Shown: positions 52,324 to 61,106, counted from the first letter of the stretch. The stretch is 64,000 nt of DNA from Streptomyces sp. JJ36 (GCF_021696945.1 NZ_JACYHE010000020.1:1-64000); one strand, 5' to 3'. Notes: generated from the sequence alone by a model not told the origin. Translations and numbers: made by a program.

Positions 52324-53022
52324 ATGAAACCCAGCGCGAAGACCGGAGCCGCCCTCGTCGGGGGCTATCTCCTGGGACGTACGAAGAAGGCGAAACTCGC
52401 CCTCGGCCTCGGCATGTTCCTCGCCGGGAGGAAGCTGAACCCGGACCTCCGGGAGGTCGCGGCCGCCCTCGCGAAGTCGCCCGCGCTCGGCGGGCTGCGG
52501 GACCAGGCGCGCGATCAGCTCGTCGACGCCACCCGGGACGCCGCCACCCAGGCCGTGACCGCCCGGGCCGGCAGCCTCGCCGACTCCCTCCGGGAGCGCA
52601 CCCGGCGGCTGGAGCAGCCGGACGCGTCCCCGGACGACAGGCCGGAGGGCGCACGCGAGGCGGAGGAGCCCCCGGGGAACGACGCAGACGACGACCCGGC
52701 GGACCGCGCGGACGAGACGGAGCAGGTGACGGGGGCCGAGGCGGAGGACGGCGCGGACGGGGAGCCCGCGGGACGGAAGCGGCGGCAGCCGCGTGGTACC
52801 GCCGGGCCCTCCCGCGGCCGCCCGGGTGCCGGGCGCCCCGCCGCCCGTACGGCCGCCGCGCCCGCCGCGAAGTCCGGGGCCGGGTCCGCCCGGAAACCGG
52901 GCGGGAAGGCCGGTCGGTCCGCCCGTGCCGCCGGCGGACGTGCCCGCCGCACCGCCCCGGCCGCCGGCTCCGGGGCGCCCGCCGCCGAGCCGTCCGCGAC
53001 CAAGGGGGCCGACCGTGCGTGA
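52324..53022 (+). CDS. gvpY: Streptomyces-type gas vesicle protein GvpY
   Basis: 232 residues. A short hydrophobic segment near residues 8-35 (GAALVGGYLLGRTKKAKLALGLGMF, given in two parts) resembles a membrane anchor. Then come helices (PDLREVAAALAKSP), an acidic region (NDADDDPADRADETEQ), and a very basic Ala/Lys/Arg/Pro tail (PAAKSGAGSARKPGGKAGRS) like histone H1 tails. It is the fifth gene of the known Streptomyces order O-A-F-G-Y-Z-J-L-S-K, and I assign it by position. Function unknown. The stop overlaps the gvpZ start by 8 nt. Confidence 0.8.
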   Translation: MKPSAKTGAALVGGYLLGRTKKAKLALGLGMFLAGRKLNPDLREVAAALAKSPALGGLRDQARDQLVDATRDAATQAVTARAGSLADSLRERTRRLEQPDASPDDRPEGAREAEEPPGNDADDDPADRADETEQVTGAEAEDGADGEPAGRKRRQPRGTAGPSRGRPGAGRPAARTAAAPAAKSGAGSARKPGGKAGRSARAAGGRARRTAPAAGSGAPAAEPSATKGADRA

Positions 53023-54115
53023 CACGCTGACCAGGGTGCAGGACGAGGTACGGCACAGCCCCGCCGCCGACCGCCTCAAGGAGGAACTCCAGGCGTATCT
53101 GGAGGCACGTGCCCGGCACGCCGTCTCCGGCCTCGGGCAGAAGCTCGGCGCGTCACTCGCGCGGCTCGGCGAGCCGGGGGACGTCGGCTCCGGCGGCCCG
53201 GCGGGCGGCCTCGCCCGCGGTGGCGAGGCGCCGGCCGCGGGCGGGTCCCCGGCGAAGGCGGTCCTCGCCGCCGGCAAGGAGGCGGTGAAGGAGAAGGTCA
53301 AGGGGGTCGTCGGCGGCGGTCGCGGCAGGAGCGGCGGCGGGAAGTCGAAACGGGTGGTCGTCGTCGAGGACATCGACGTCGGCGTGCCGGTGCGCGAGGC
53401 GTACGACCAGTGGACCCAGTACCAGGAGTTCAGCACCTTCGCCAAGGGCGTGGTGAGCGTCGAGCGGAGCGACGACACCGGCAGCGACTGGAAGGTCAAG
53501 GTCGCCAAGTCCACCCGCAGCCTGCGGGCGAACGTCACCGAGCAGATCCCGGACGAGCGGATCTCCTGGACCACGGAGGGCGCCAAGGGCAGCGTGAAGG
53601 GCGTGGTGACCTTCCACCCGCTGGGCGAGAACCTGACCCGCGTGCTGCTGGTCCTGGAGTACTTCCCCGGCGGCTTCCTCGAGAAGACCGGCAACCTCTG
53701 GCGCGCCCAGGGCCGCCGGGCCCGTCTCGACCTGAAGCTCTACCGCACGTTCCTGATGATGCGCGGCGAGGCCACGGACGGCTGGCGCGGGGAGATCCGG
53801 GACGGCGAGGTCGTCAGGGACCACGAGACCGCCGTGGAGGACGAGGAACGCGCCGGCGCCGGGCCGTACGAGGACGCGGAGCCGGCGGAAGGGTACGAGG
53901 AGGAGCCGGCCGGGCCGGCGGACGCGCGCCGGGACCCTGAGGAGGACGGCGAGCCCCGGGGGGACGCGCTGGAGGACGGCGAACCCGAGGGCGACGGGCT
54001 CGAGGAGGAAGAGCTCGACGAGGACCAGCCCGACGAGGACGCACTCGACGAGGAAGAGCCCGACGAGGACGAGGCGGGCGCCGACGAGCGCGAGCCCGCC
54101 CGGACGGGAGGCTGA
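53015..54115 (+). CDS. gvpZ: Streptomyces-type gas vesicle protein GvpZ with SRPBCC domain
   Basis: 366 residues from a GTG with GGGGG 6-nt upstream. Residues 1-100 are helical and basic. The central domain (about 115-250) is a START/SRPBCC (polyketide cyclase-like) fold: VVVVEDIDVGVPVREAYDQW, FSTFAKGVVSVE, WTTEGAKGSVKGVVTFHPLG and VLLVLEYFPGGF. The last 85 residues are extremely acidic (EEEELDEDQPDEDALDEEEP and more). It is the sixth gene of the cluster. A hydrophobic ligand cavity is plausible; the role in vesicle formation is unknown. Confidence 0.85.
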   Translation: MRDTLTRVQDEVRHSPAADRLKEELQAYLEARARHAVSGLGQKLGASLARLGEPGDVGSGGPAGGLARGGEAPAAGGSPAKAVLAAGKEAVKEKVKGVVGGGRGRSGGGKSKRVVVVEDIDVGVPVREAYDQWTQYQEFSTFAKGVVSVERSDDTGSDWKVKVAKSTRSLRANVTEQIPDERISWTTEGAKGSVKGVVTFHPLGENLTRVLLVLEYFPGGFLEKTGNLWRAQGRRARLDLKLYRTFLMMRGEATDGWRGEIRDGEVVRDHETAVEDEERAGAGPYEDAEPAEGYEEEPAGPADARRDPEEDGEPRGDALEDGEPEGDGLEEEELDEDQPDEDALDEEEPDEDEAGADEREPARTGG

Positions 54116-54123
54116 CGACCGCC

Positions 54124-54627
54124 ATGTCCGAACCGGTAGCCGCCCGCATGGGCGCCTCCCCGTACCGCGGTGCCCAGCAGCACGCCGCCCCGTCCCGCCC
54201 TCCGGCCGACCTCGCGGACATCCTGGAGCGCGTGCTGGACAAGGGCGTGGTCATCGCGGGCGACATCCAGATCAACCTGCTGGACATCGAGCTGCTGACC
54301 ATCAAGCTGCGGCTGCTGGTCGCCTCCGTCGACAAGGCCAAGGAGATGGGCATCGACTGGTGGGAGCACGATCCGTCGCTCTCCTCCGGCGCCCGCGGCC
54401 GCCCGGCGGACCGGGAGGTCCGCGGGGGAGGCCGGGACGCGCTCGCCGAGGAGAACGAGCGGCTGCGCGCGCGGCTCGCCCGGCTCGAGGCCGCGGGTGC
54501 GTCCGGCACCGAGCCCGCCGCCGCGCCGCCCGCCGCCGCGTCCGGTGCTGCCGAGCCCGCCGCCGCGCCCGCCTCCGAGCCCGGCGACCGGCCGGCCGAT
54601 CCCGGCGACCCGGCACAGAGGAGCTGA
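54124..54627 (+). CDS. gvpJ: Gas vesicle protein GvpJ (GvpA-like)
   Basis: 167 residues. The GvpA-like fold is DLADILERVLDKGVVIAGDI and NLLDIELLTIKLRLLVASVD (about 30-75). The C-terminal half has a coiled-coil segment (ALAEENERLRARLARLEA) and an Ala/Pro-rich tail. GvpJ/M proteins are minor shell or nucleation components. It starts 8 nt after the gvpZ stop. Confidence 0.9.
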   Translation: MSEPVAARMGASPYRGAQQHAAPSRPPADLADILERVLDKGVVIAGDIQINLLDIELLTIKLRLLVASVDKAKEMGIDWWEHDPSLSSGARGRPADREVRGGGRDALAEENERLRARLARLEAAGASGTEPAAAPPAAASGAAEPAAAPASEPGDRPADPGDPAQRS

Positions 54628-54632
54628 TCGCG

Positions 54633-55553
54633 ATGCCCCACCCGGCGCAGCACGGCCCGGTGACGTCCGGTGCCCCCATGCTGAGCTACGTCTACGCCAT
54701 CGGCCGCAGCGACGCCCTGGCGGACCACCTTCCCGGCAGCCCGAACGGCGTGGCCGGCGGCCCGCTGCGGGCGGTCGCCGGCGGGGCGTACGCGGCAGTG
54801 GTGTCCGGCGTTCCCGCGGCCGAGTTCGACGAGGAGGGCTTCCGGGCCCAGTTGGAGGACCTGGCGCGGCTGGAGGCGGTCGCCCGCGCCCATCACACGG
54901 TGGTGGACTTCCTCGCGTCCCGGGCGACCGTGCTGCCGCTGCGGCTCGCCACGGTCTACCGCGACGACGCGGGGGTGGCCCGCATGCTGGAGGAGTCCCG
55001 GGACGCCTTCGCGCGGTCGCTGGACCGCGTCGAAGGGTGCGCCGAGTGGGGCGTCAAGGTCTACGCCTGCCCCGGCGCGGCGGACGGTGCGGCGCCCGCG
55101 CCGCACCGGTCCGCCGGCGCCGCGGGGACGCCCGGCCCGGGAACCGCCGCTTCGGCCCTCGCCGCCCCGGACACCGGAACCGCGGCCGCCACCAGCCCCG
55201 GCCGGGCCTACCTCCAGCAGCGGCGGGCCCGGCGTACCCGGCGGCAGGACGCCTTCCAGGCCGCCGCCGACGCGGCGGACCGCATCGCCGCCCTGGCTCA
55301 CTCCCACACCGCGCACCTCGTGCCGCACCGCCCGCAGAGCGGCGAACTCGCCACCGGGGAGGGGGAGAACGTCAGCAACGTCTCCTGTCTCCTGCCCCGG
55401 GACCGCGCCGACCGGTTCCGGGCGGAGGCCGAGGAGAGCGTCCGCGCCGTGCCCGGGGTGCGGGTCGAGATCACCGGCCCCTGGGCCCCGTACTCCTTCG
55501 CCGAGCCCGCGCCGCCGTCCGTACCGGACCCGGGGGGCGGCCGTGCCGTCTGA
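54633..55553 (+). CDS. gvpL: Gas vesicle protein GvpL (GvpL/F family)
   Basis: 306 residues. MLSYVYAIGRSD begins the first GvpL/F half, with VLPLRLATVYRDDAGVARML and CAEWGVKVYACPGA. A roughly 45-residue Ala/Pro/Gly-rich insertion separates it from the second half (QRRARRTRRQDAFQAAADAA), ending ITGPWAPYSFAEP. The start is placed at the ATG with AGAGGAG upstream; a downstream in-frame ATG at MLSY is possible. It overlaps gvpS by 11 nt. With GvpF it likely caps or nucleates the vesicle. Confidence 0.9.
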   Translation: MPHPAQHGPVTSGAPMLSYVYAIGRSDALADHLPGSPNGVAGGPLRAVAGGAYAAVVSGVPAAEFDEEGFRAQLEDLARLEAVARAHHTVVDFLASRATVLPLRLATVYRDDAGVARMLEESRDAFARSLDRVEGCAEWGVKVYACPGAADGAAPAPHRSAGAAGTPGPGTAASALAAPDTGTAAATSPGRAYLQQRRARRTRRQDAFQAAADAADRIAALAHSHTAHLVPHRPQSGELATGEGENVSNVSCLLPRDRADRFRAEAEESVRAVPGVRVEITGPWAPYSFAEPAPPSVPDPGGGRAV

Positions 55554-55764
55554 CGTCACCGTGCACGGCTTCGGCGACTCCGCCGGCGGGCGGGCCGCCG
55601 CCGACCGCCAGGTCGCCCTGATCGACCTGCTCGACAGGCTGCTCACCGGAGGCGCGGTCCTCACCGGGGACGTCGTCCTCTCCATCGCCGACGTCGACCT
55701 GGTCCGCATCAACCTGCAGGCCGTCGTCCATTCCGTCAGCCCGGACCGGCCCCCGCCCTGGTAG
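55543..55764 (+). CDS. gvpS: Gas vesicle protein GvpS (GvpA-like)
   Basis: 73 residues from a GTG inside the end of gvpL. The sequence ADRQVALIDLLDRLLTGGAV and LTGDVVLSIADVDLVRINLQ, then AVVHSV, is a GvpA-type shell fold. It is a minor shell paralogue found in Streptomyces clusters. Weak G-rich ribosome-binding site. Confidence 0.85.
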   Translation: MPSDVTVHGFGDSAGGRAAADRQVALIDLLDRLLTGGAVLTGDVVLSIADVDLVRINLQAVVHSVSPDRPPPW

Positions 55765-55787
55765 CCACCCGCGCGAGGAGACCCCCG

Positions 55788-56177
55788 ATGCCCCGACCGA
55801 CCCCACCCGCCGCCACCCACCTGGACGACATCGCCCAGGCGGCGGCCCGCGCCTTCGACCTGCTGCCCGAGGAACGGTCCGGACCGCGCGGCGAGGGCGG
55901 TGCCGCCCGGCGGCTGCACACCGACCCGGAGACCGTGGAACGCGACCTCGCCCGGCTGGTGCTCACCCTGGTGGAACTGCTGCGGCAACTGATGGAGCGC
56001 GCGGCCCTGCACCGTGTCGACCGGGGCGACCTCACCGAGGAGCAGGAGGAGCGCATCGGCCTGACCCTGATGGCTCTCCAGGACCGGATGGGAGAACTCT
56101 GCGCCCGCCACGGCCTCGACCCCGACGACCTCAACCTCGACCTCGGCCCGCTCGGCTCCCTGCTGCCCCGCTCCTGA
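55788..56177 (+). CDS. gvpK: Gas vesicle protein GvpK
   Basis: 129 residues, all helical: RRLHTDPETVERDLARLVLTL with VELLRQLMERAALHRVDRGDL and EEQEERIGLTLMALQDRM. GvpK is an essential accessory protein in gas-vesicle formation. It is the last gene of the cluster; a palindromic GC-rich hairpin follows 16 nt after the stop. Confidence 0.92.
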   Translation: MPRPTPPAATHLDDIAQAAARAFDLLPEERSGPRGEGGAARRLHTDPETVERDLARLVLTLVELLRQLMERAALHRVDRGDLTEEQEERIGLTLMALQDRMGELCARHGLDPDDLNLDLGPLGSLLPRS

Positions 56178-56192
56178 CCCCGTCCGGCTCGC

Positions 56193-56212
56193 ACCCCGCC
56201 CCGGGGCGGGGT
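56193..56212 (+). terminator. Terminator after the gvp operon
   Basis: Perfect 20-nt palindrome ACCCCGCC-CCGG-GGCGGGGT, 16 nt beyond the gvpK stop. Confidence 0.6.
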
Positions 56213-56302
56213 CGTGACCAGTCAGGTCGTGCTCTAGGGTGACTCGGCACCAGCCGCCCGCGGACGCCCGCGCGGGCCGCAGCTCAGGAGAGGAGCAGCC
56301 GC

Positions 56303-56905
56303 GTGCGCATGCCGTCTCGCGACCCCCGGGTGACCGGTGCGCGGTCCCGGAGGGCGACCGCTGCCGCCTGCGGGCTGTTGCTCGCCGCCGGAGCCGCCCT
56401 GCTGCCGGCCTGCTCGGCCGGTGACGGCCCCGGCGCCGGAACGACCGGGGCGCGCGAGGTGTCCGAGGACACCGCCGTCCCCTCCCTGAGCACCGGCGGC
56501 GACACCGTGGCCTCACTGCGGGCCCAGGCGGACCATGCGCGGAACGCCGCACGACGGCAGCTCCTCGACGAGAGCCGGGCGTCCGCCCGCGAGGCGGCGC
56601 GTGCGGCAGCGGCCGACCTGGCCGCCGCGGCGCGCTCGGAGGACGCCTCCGCACCCGGTGCGGCCGGTGTACGGCGGGACGACGGCGGCGCCGGGCCCGG
56701 AGCGCCCTCCCAGGACTCCCAGCCCTCCCGGTCGATGGCCTCCCGGCTCCACGACACGCTCCACACCGAGCAGCCGCGCCCGGAGACCGAGCCCACGGTC
56801 GACCCCGAACACCGGCAGCTCGTCGAGGATTCCGCCACCGAGTCGACCAGGGAGCTGGTCTGCGAGGCGGAGTGCGCCGAACAGCTCCCCGGCGGCGGGC
56901 CGTAA
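56303..56905 (+). CDS. Predicted lipoprotein of unknown function
   Basis: 200 residues from a GTG with AGGAGAGGAG ahead (GGAG at 7 nt). An N-terminal basic segment and hydrophobic helix (TAAACGLLLAAGAALLPACS) end in a LLPAC lipobox-like site, so it is probably lipid-anchored outside. The mature part is highly polar and helical, with an Ala/Arg-rich helix (EAARAAAADLAAAARSE). Near the C-terminus lies a CEAEC pair. No domain recognised. A TAGGGT -10-like box at 56235 makes it independent of the gvp operon. Confidence 0.7.
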   Translation: MRMPSRDPRVTGARSRRATAAACGLLLAAGAALLPACSAGDGPGAGTTGAREVSEDTAVPSLSTGGDTVASLRAQADHARNAARRQLLDESRASAREAARAAAADLAAAARSEDASAPGAAGVRRDDGGAGPGAPSQDSQPSRSMASRLHDTLHTEQPRPETEPTVDPEHRQLVEDSATESTRELVCEAECAEQLPGGGP

Positions 56906-56970
56906 GGCGCGACCGCCGGGTGTGCACGGGCCCCGGGCCGGGCCGGCAGGAGACTCCGCCGGACGGGTCG

Positions 56971-57477
56971 TCAGACGCCCACCGAACCGTCGACGGCCTC
57001 CCGGAGGAGGTCGGCGTGGCCGTTGTGCCGGGCGTACTCGTGGATCAGGTGCAGCAGCACCATCCGCAGCGACACCTCCTCGCCGGTGCCGCCCCGGCGG
57101 CCCGTCACGTCCAGTGCCGGTGCCTCCCGTTCGATCCGCCGGGCGTGCGCCACCTCCGCCTCCCAGGCCGCGAAGGCTTCCGCCCGGTCCGCGTCACGCG
57201 CGTCGTACGCCACCTGGAAGTCGCCCTCGGCGGACCACACCAGCGGGACGTCCTCCCCGTCGATCGTCCGCCGGAACCAGGCGCGTTCCACCTCCGCCAG
57301 GTGCCGCACCAGCCCCAGCAGCGAGAGCCCCGACGTCGGCACGGCACACCGCCGCAGCTCCTCGTCGGTCAGGCCGGCGCACTTGCGGGCCAGCGTCGCC
57401 CGGTGGAAGTCCAGGTAGGCGCGCAGCATGGTGCGCTCGTCGGCGATCGGCGGCGGGTCGACGCGCTCGGCGGTCAC
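56971..57477 (-). CDS. DinB-family (predicted mycothiol/bacillithiol transferase-like) protein
   Basis: 168 residues, DUF664/DinB superfamily four-helix bundle. Metal ligands: His in GLVRHLAEVERAWF and two His in LLHLIHEYARHNGHADLLRE. The N-terminal TMLRAYLDFHRATLARKCAG matches thiol-S-transferases of actinobacteria. AGAGG lies 7 nt before the GTG. It converges on the lipoprotein gene. The substrate is unknown. Confidence 0.88.
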   Translation of the reverse strand: MTAERVDPPPIADERTMLRAYLDFHRATLARKCAGLTDEELRRCAVPTSGLSLLGLVRHLAEVERAWFRRTIDGEDVPLVWSAEGDFQVAYDARDADRAEAFAAWEAEVAHARRIEREAPALDVTGRRGGTGEEVSLRMVLLHLIHEYARHNGHADLLREAVDGSVGV

Positions 57478-57807
57478 GGCGGGTCCTCTCGTACGGCGGA
57501 CGGACGGGCCGTCCACTCTTCCTGTCCCCGCCCGGGGACGCGACCCGTTTGCCCGGGTGCGGCAGCGGGACACCGGGGGCCCGGTGAGTACGTCCGGGGC
57601 GTGCTCTGAGTACCGGCGCTCATGTGCGGCCGTCGCGGCCCGCGGTTCGCTGGCCGCATGCAGCACACGACCGCCACACCCACGGAACCCGCCCCGGAGA
57701 CCGGGCCCGGCCCGCCTGAGGCCTGCACGGGACCCGCGGAACGACCAGGAGCAGCACCGGTTCCCACCCGGGTCAGGCGCGCGCCACCGGGCGCCGCGGG
57801 TGGGCTC
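57478..57807. other. Intergenic gap between the DinB and GYD genes
   Basis: 330 nt. No gene, hairpin or repeat with adequate support. The DinB promoter is presumably here. Confidence 0.35.
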
Positions 57808-58128
57808 TCAGGCGCGCGGCGGCGTGTACTGCACCTCGCGGCGCACCGCCTCGTCGATCTCCTGGGCCGTCAGCAGCACCGCGGTGTTGGTCCGTACGCC
57901 GCCGGCCGCCGAGGTCACCAGACCGACGGCCGCGGCGGCCACGTTGTCCGGCAGCTCCACGGTCAGATACACGTCCTCGTCGCCGAACGCCCAGTACATC
58001 GACTCCAGGCGGCCGCCCAGCCCCTGCAGCATGCGCTCCACGACCTCGCGTCGTGCGCTGCCGCCCTCGCTGCGGAGGCCCTTGAGGCCCTCGGTGGTCA
58101 TCGTCACCCGGTACAGATACTTGCCCAC
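57808..58128 (-). CDS. GYD-domain protein
   Basis: 106 residues from a GTG: GKYLYRVTMTTEGLKGLRSE is the GYD-type ferredoxin-like dimeric alpha/beta barrel start, followed by RLESMYWAFGDEDVYLTVEL and the C-terminal helix LTAQEIDEAVRREVQY. Such small proteins are often metabolic accessory or degradation-related but have no proven role. An AGGAGG-like sequence lies about 10 nt before the start. It follows the acyl ligase gene on the same strand by 130 nt. Confidence 0.8.
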   Translation of the reverse strand: MGKYLYRVTMTTEGLKGLRSEGGSARREVVERMLQGLGGRLESMYWAFGDEDVYLTVELPDNVAAAAVGLVTSAAGGVRTNTAVLLTAQEIDEAVRREVQYTPPRA

Positions 58129-58258
58129 GGCTCCCGGCCCTCCTGCGGTGTCGGTCTCACCCCCTGCCCGGCCAGCCTCGACCGCCCGCGCCGCCCCCGC
58201 CACACGACCGCCCCCATACGGGGTACGCGACCGGCCGTACGCCCCCGCCGCCCGGCGG

Positions 58259-59833
58259 CTACGCGCTCCGGGCGACCCGCTCCCGGAGACTCCGGTGGTC
58301 GATCTTGCCGCTCGCGGTGAGCGGCAGCGCGTCCGGGAAGTGGATGCGCGCCGGCACCTTGTACGCAGCGAGGCGTTCCCGGAGGAACGCCGTCAGGCCC
58401 TCCTCGGTCGCCTTCTGCCCCCGCCGCAGCACCACGAAGGCCACCGGCACCTGCCCCTCCTCCGGGTCGGGCGCGTCCACGACCGCCGCCTCCGCCACCG
58501 CCGGGTGGTCGTCGATCGCCGACTCCACCTCGCCCGGGGTGATCTTCGACGTACGCCGCACGATCACGTCCTTGAGGCGCCCCTCGAACCACCAGACGCC
58601 CTCCGCGTCCCGCCGGCCCAGGTCACCGGTCCGGAACCAGCCGCCGGTGAAGGAGTCCCGGGTCAGCTCCGGGTCCTGCCAGTAGCCGGTCATCACCATC
58701 GGGCCGCGGACCAGGATCTCGCCGGTCTCCTCGTCGGTCCGCAGCTCCGCCCCGTCCACCGGGGTGCCGATGCAGCCGTCCGGCTCCAGCGTGTGCCCGC
58801 GGTGCAGGGTGAGCCAGATCGCCTCCGTCATGCCGTAGCCGACGCCGATGGGGATGCCCGCCAGCGCGGTGAAGTCGCGCTGCAATGCGGAGGGCACCGT
58901 GTCGCCGCCGGTGTACGCCCCGCGCAGCGAGGAGAACCACTCGCCGGTGGCCTCCGGGTCGTGCGCCAGCCGGGCCAGCACGTCGATGTGCGTGCACACC
59001 AGCGTCGGGCGGTGGGCCAGCAGCCCGGCGACGAACGCGTCCGGCACGAACCCGTCGTAGAGGAAGACCGCACCGCCCGCCAGCAGCGTGGTCAGCGTCT
59101 CGATGAAGCCGCTGACGTGCACCAGCGGGTCGCACACCTGCGTCCGGTCCCCGGCGGTCACGTCCCCCAGCGCCTCGGAGGTGCTGGTGAGCATCGCCGC
59201 GGCCGAGCGGTGGCTGTGCAGCACGCCCTTCGGGATGCCGGCGGAGCCGGAGGTGAAGAGGAGCAGCGCCGGGTCGTCCGGGCCGGGCCGCCGGGAGGGG
59301 GGCTCCGCCCGGGAGGCGAGCAGCGGGGCGAAGGGCTCGTGCGGCCCGGTGTCCCGGCCCGCCACCAGCACCCGTACGCCCTCCAGCACCGCCGGGTCGA
59401 CGGCCGCGACCCGGTCCACCCGGGTCTCGTCGACCACCAGCCACCGCGGCCGCGCCCGCCGCAGCGCCCGTTCCAGCTCCGGGGGCGCGTACCGGGTGTC
59501 CAGCGGCGCGGCGATCGCGCCGGAACGGAAACAGGCCAGATGGAGGCAGACCGCCTCGGGGCCGTTCGGCAGCATGAACGCCACCGGCTCCCCGGCGAGC
59601 CTGGAGCCGCCGCCTCCGGCCGCCTCCGCGGTCGTCGCTCCGGGGGTGCTTCCGGCGGTGTCCGCGGTGGGGGCGCCGGCGGCCTCCGCTGCCATCTCCC
59701 CGGCCAGCGAGGACACCGCCGCCCGCAGCTCGCCGTACGTCCAGGTCCGGCCCTCGTGCACCAGGCACGGGGCCTCCCGCGGGTGCGGGTCGAGCAGCCG
59801 GCTGAGCTCCACCGCCTCGACGTCGCTCGGCAT
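58259..59833 (-). CDS. AMP-forming acyl-CoA synthetase/ligase-type enzyme
   Basis: 524 residues, ANL superfamily. Phosphate loop LLFTSGSAGIPKGVLHSH, A5 motif GYGMTE, WFRTGDLGRRD and the hinge region RLKDVIVRRTSKITPGEVES, with the final catalytic Lys in LTASGKIDHRSL. A roughly 25-residue Ala/Gly/Thr-rich insertion follows the first strand (residues near 50-75). It should activate a carboxylic acid as an adenylate and transfer it to CoA or another thiol; the acid is unknown. ATG with GGGAGGAC 4-5 nt upstream. Confidence 0.9.
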   Translation of the reverse strand: MPSDVEAVELSRLLDPHPREAPCLVHEGRTWTYGELRAAVSSLAGEMAAEAAGAPTADTAGSTPGATTAEAAGGGGSRLAGEPVAFMLPNGPEAVCLHLACFRSGAIAAPLDTRYAPPELERALRRARPRWLVVDETRVDRVAAVDPAVLEGVRVLVAGRDTGPHEPFAPLLASRAEPPSRRPGPDDPALLLFTSGSAGIPKGVLHSHRSAAAMLTSTSEALGDVTAGDRTQVCDPLVHVSGFIETLTTLLAGGAVFLYDGFVPDAFVAGLLAHRPTLVCTHIDVLARLAHDPEATGEWFSSLRGAYTGGDTVPSALQRDFTALAGIPIGVGYGMTEAIWLTLHRGHTLEPDGCIGTPVDGAELRTDEETGEILVRGPMVMTGYWQDPELTRDSFTGGWFRTGDLGRRDAEGVWWFEGRLKDVIVRRTSKITPGEVESAIDDHPAVAEAAVVDAPDPEEGQVPVAFVVLRRGQKATEEGLTAFLRERLAAYKVPARIHFPDALPLTASGKIDHRSLRERVARSA

Positions 59834-60058
59834 GACGTCCTCCCGGGCCACCTCGCGTCCCTGCCTGCCCCGAGCACCCCGGCGCCGGTCCGCCCGCGCG
59901 GCACCCCCGCGCCCCGCGCCGGGCGGTGGCCGCCTGGCGGGCACCGAGTATCCCGCCGGGCCCCGGCGACACCCTGCGCCGGGCGCGCGCCCCTTCCGCG
60001 GGCCGGGGGGCGCTGCCATCATCGGCCCACTGCTGCGTGGCTCATCAGGGGGGAAGTC

Positions 60059-60583
60059 ATGTACAACGCGTCGACGCTGGCCGTTTCCCTGCTCGCACTC
60101 CTCGTCTCCGCCGTGACCGCCTGGCGGCAGTTCCGGCACGCCCGGTCGACGCGGGCCTTCAACGCCGTCCTGGAGGTCTACCTGCGCGACGTGCGGGACA
60201 AGGAGTACCAGCGCGACCAGGACTTCGTCGTGCACCGCCTCGCCACCGAGCACGCCCCGGACCGGGGTGTCGGGGGCTTACCGGAGCAGGCCCGGCACGC
60301 GGTGTGGAACGTCGCCTTCCTCTACGAGAGCATCGGCATGATGTACGCCTTCGGGACGCTCGACCACCGCATCGCGCTCGGCGTCTTCCACCACCGCGTC
60401 GTGCAGGTGTGGGAGGTGCTCCGCCCCTACGTGCTCGCCGAGCGGGAGCGCCGGAACGGCCCCTTCCTGGCCTTCTTCGAGAACCTCTACCTCGACGCCA
60501 GGGACGCCTCCCCGGAAGACCTCTGCCGCGCCTCCGGCCTCCGGAGCGCCGCGGGCTTCACCCCCATCACCCGCCCCGGCTGA
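60059..60583 (+). CDS. DUF4760-like membrane-anchored protein
   Basis: 174 residues. One N-terminal transmembrane helix (ASTLAVSLLALLVSAVTAW), then a cytoplasmic helical domain beginning RQFRHARSTRAFNAVLEVYL. The motif LYESIGMMYAFGTLDHRIALG with FENLYLDARD downstream fits small DUF4760-type proteins. GGGGGG lies just ahead of the ATG. Divergent from the acyl ligase gene. Function unknown. Confidence 0.75.
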   Translation: MYNASTLAVSLLALLVSAVTAWRQFRHARSTRAFNAVLEVYLRDVRDKEYQRDQDFVVHRLATEHAPDRGVGGLPEQARHAVWNVAFLYESIGMMYAFGTLDHRIALGVFHHRVVQVWEVLRPYVLAERERRNGPFLAFFENLYLDARDASPEDLCRASGLRSAAGFTPITRPG

Positions 60584-60674
60584 GCGGCCGGGAGCGGCGC
60601 CGGGCGTTCCCGCCGGACCGCCGCGCGCACGGTGCCCCGGCCCGTCGGCGTACCGGTTGGCGTACGCGCACGAG

Positions 60675-60708
60675 AACGGCCCCGAGAAGCGCTCTTCTCG
60701 GGGCCGTT
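60675..60708 (-). terminator. Terminator of the tRNA-Glu/Asp/Phe operon
   Basis: Perfect 15-bp stem AACGGCCCCGAGAAG/CTTCTCGGGGCCGTT with a 4-nt loop, about 20 nt past the tRNA-Phe 3' end. Confidence 0.8.
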
Positions 60709-60727
60709 TGCCCTGGTCGGGCTCCGG

Positions 60728-60801
60728 TGGCTGGGGCCGGGGTCGAACCGGCGACCTTCCGCTTTTCAGGCGGACGCTCGTACCAACTGAGCTACCCAGC
60801 C
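60728..60801 (-). tRNA. tRNA-Phe (GAA)
   Basis: 74-nt cloverleaf. Acceptor GGCTGGG/CCCAGCC, anticodon stem TCCGC/GCGGA around CTGAAAA, T-loop TTCGACC, discriminator A. Last of the three-gene minus-strand tRNA operon. Confidence 0.95.
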
Positions 60802-60805
60802 GGAG

Positions 60806-60880
60806 CGGTCCTGACGGGATTTGAACCCGCGGCCTCCACCTTGACAGGGTGGCGAGCACTCCAAACTGCTCCACAGGACC
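60806..60880 (-). tRNA. tRNA-Asp (GTC), second identical copy
   Basis: Same 75 nt as 42449-42523. Four nt separate it from tRNA-Phe, so the three tRNAs are processed from one precursor. Confidence 0.95.
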
Positions 60881-60923
60881 AAGCATCGTGCGGTGCGAGA
60901 CAAGTCTCGCACAGGGTGGTGCG

Positions 60924-60996
60924 TGCCCCCAACGGGATTCGAACCCGTGCTACCGCCTTGAAAGGGCGGCGTCCTGGGCCACTAGACGATGAGGGC
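60924..60996 (-). tRNA. tRNA-Glu (TTC)
   Basis: 73-nt cloverleaf. Acceptor GCCCTCA/TGGGGGC with one G-U pair, anticodon stem CCGCC/GGCGG around CTTTCAA, T-loop TTCGAAT, discriminator A. First gene of the operon. Confidence 0.95.
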
Positions 60997-61106
60997 TGAA
61001 TGGCCCACCTGAGCACCTTCCGGCGCGTCGGGGACGTGAGAAGCATACGGGAGGGCGGGACGGATCGCCAAAACGGTTCCGGGGGTGGTGCGGGGTGGCG
61101 GGCGTG

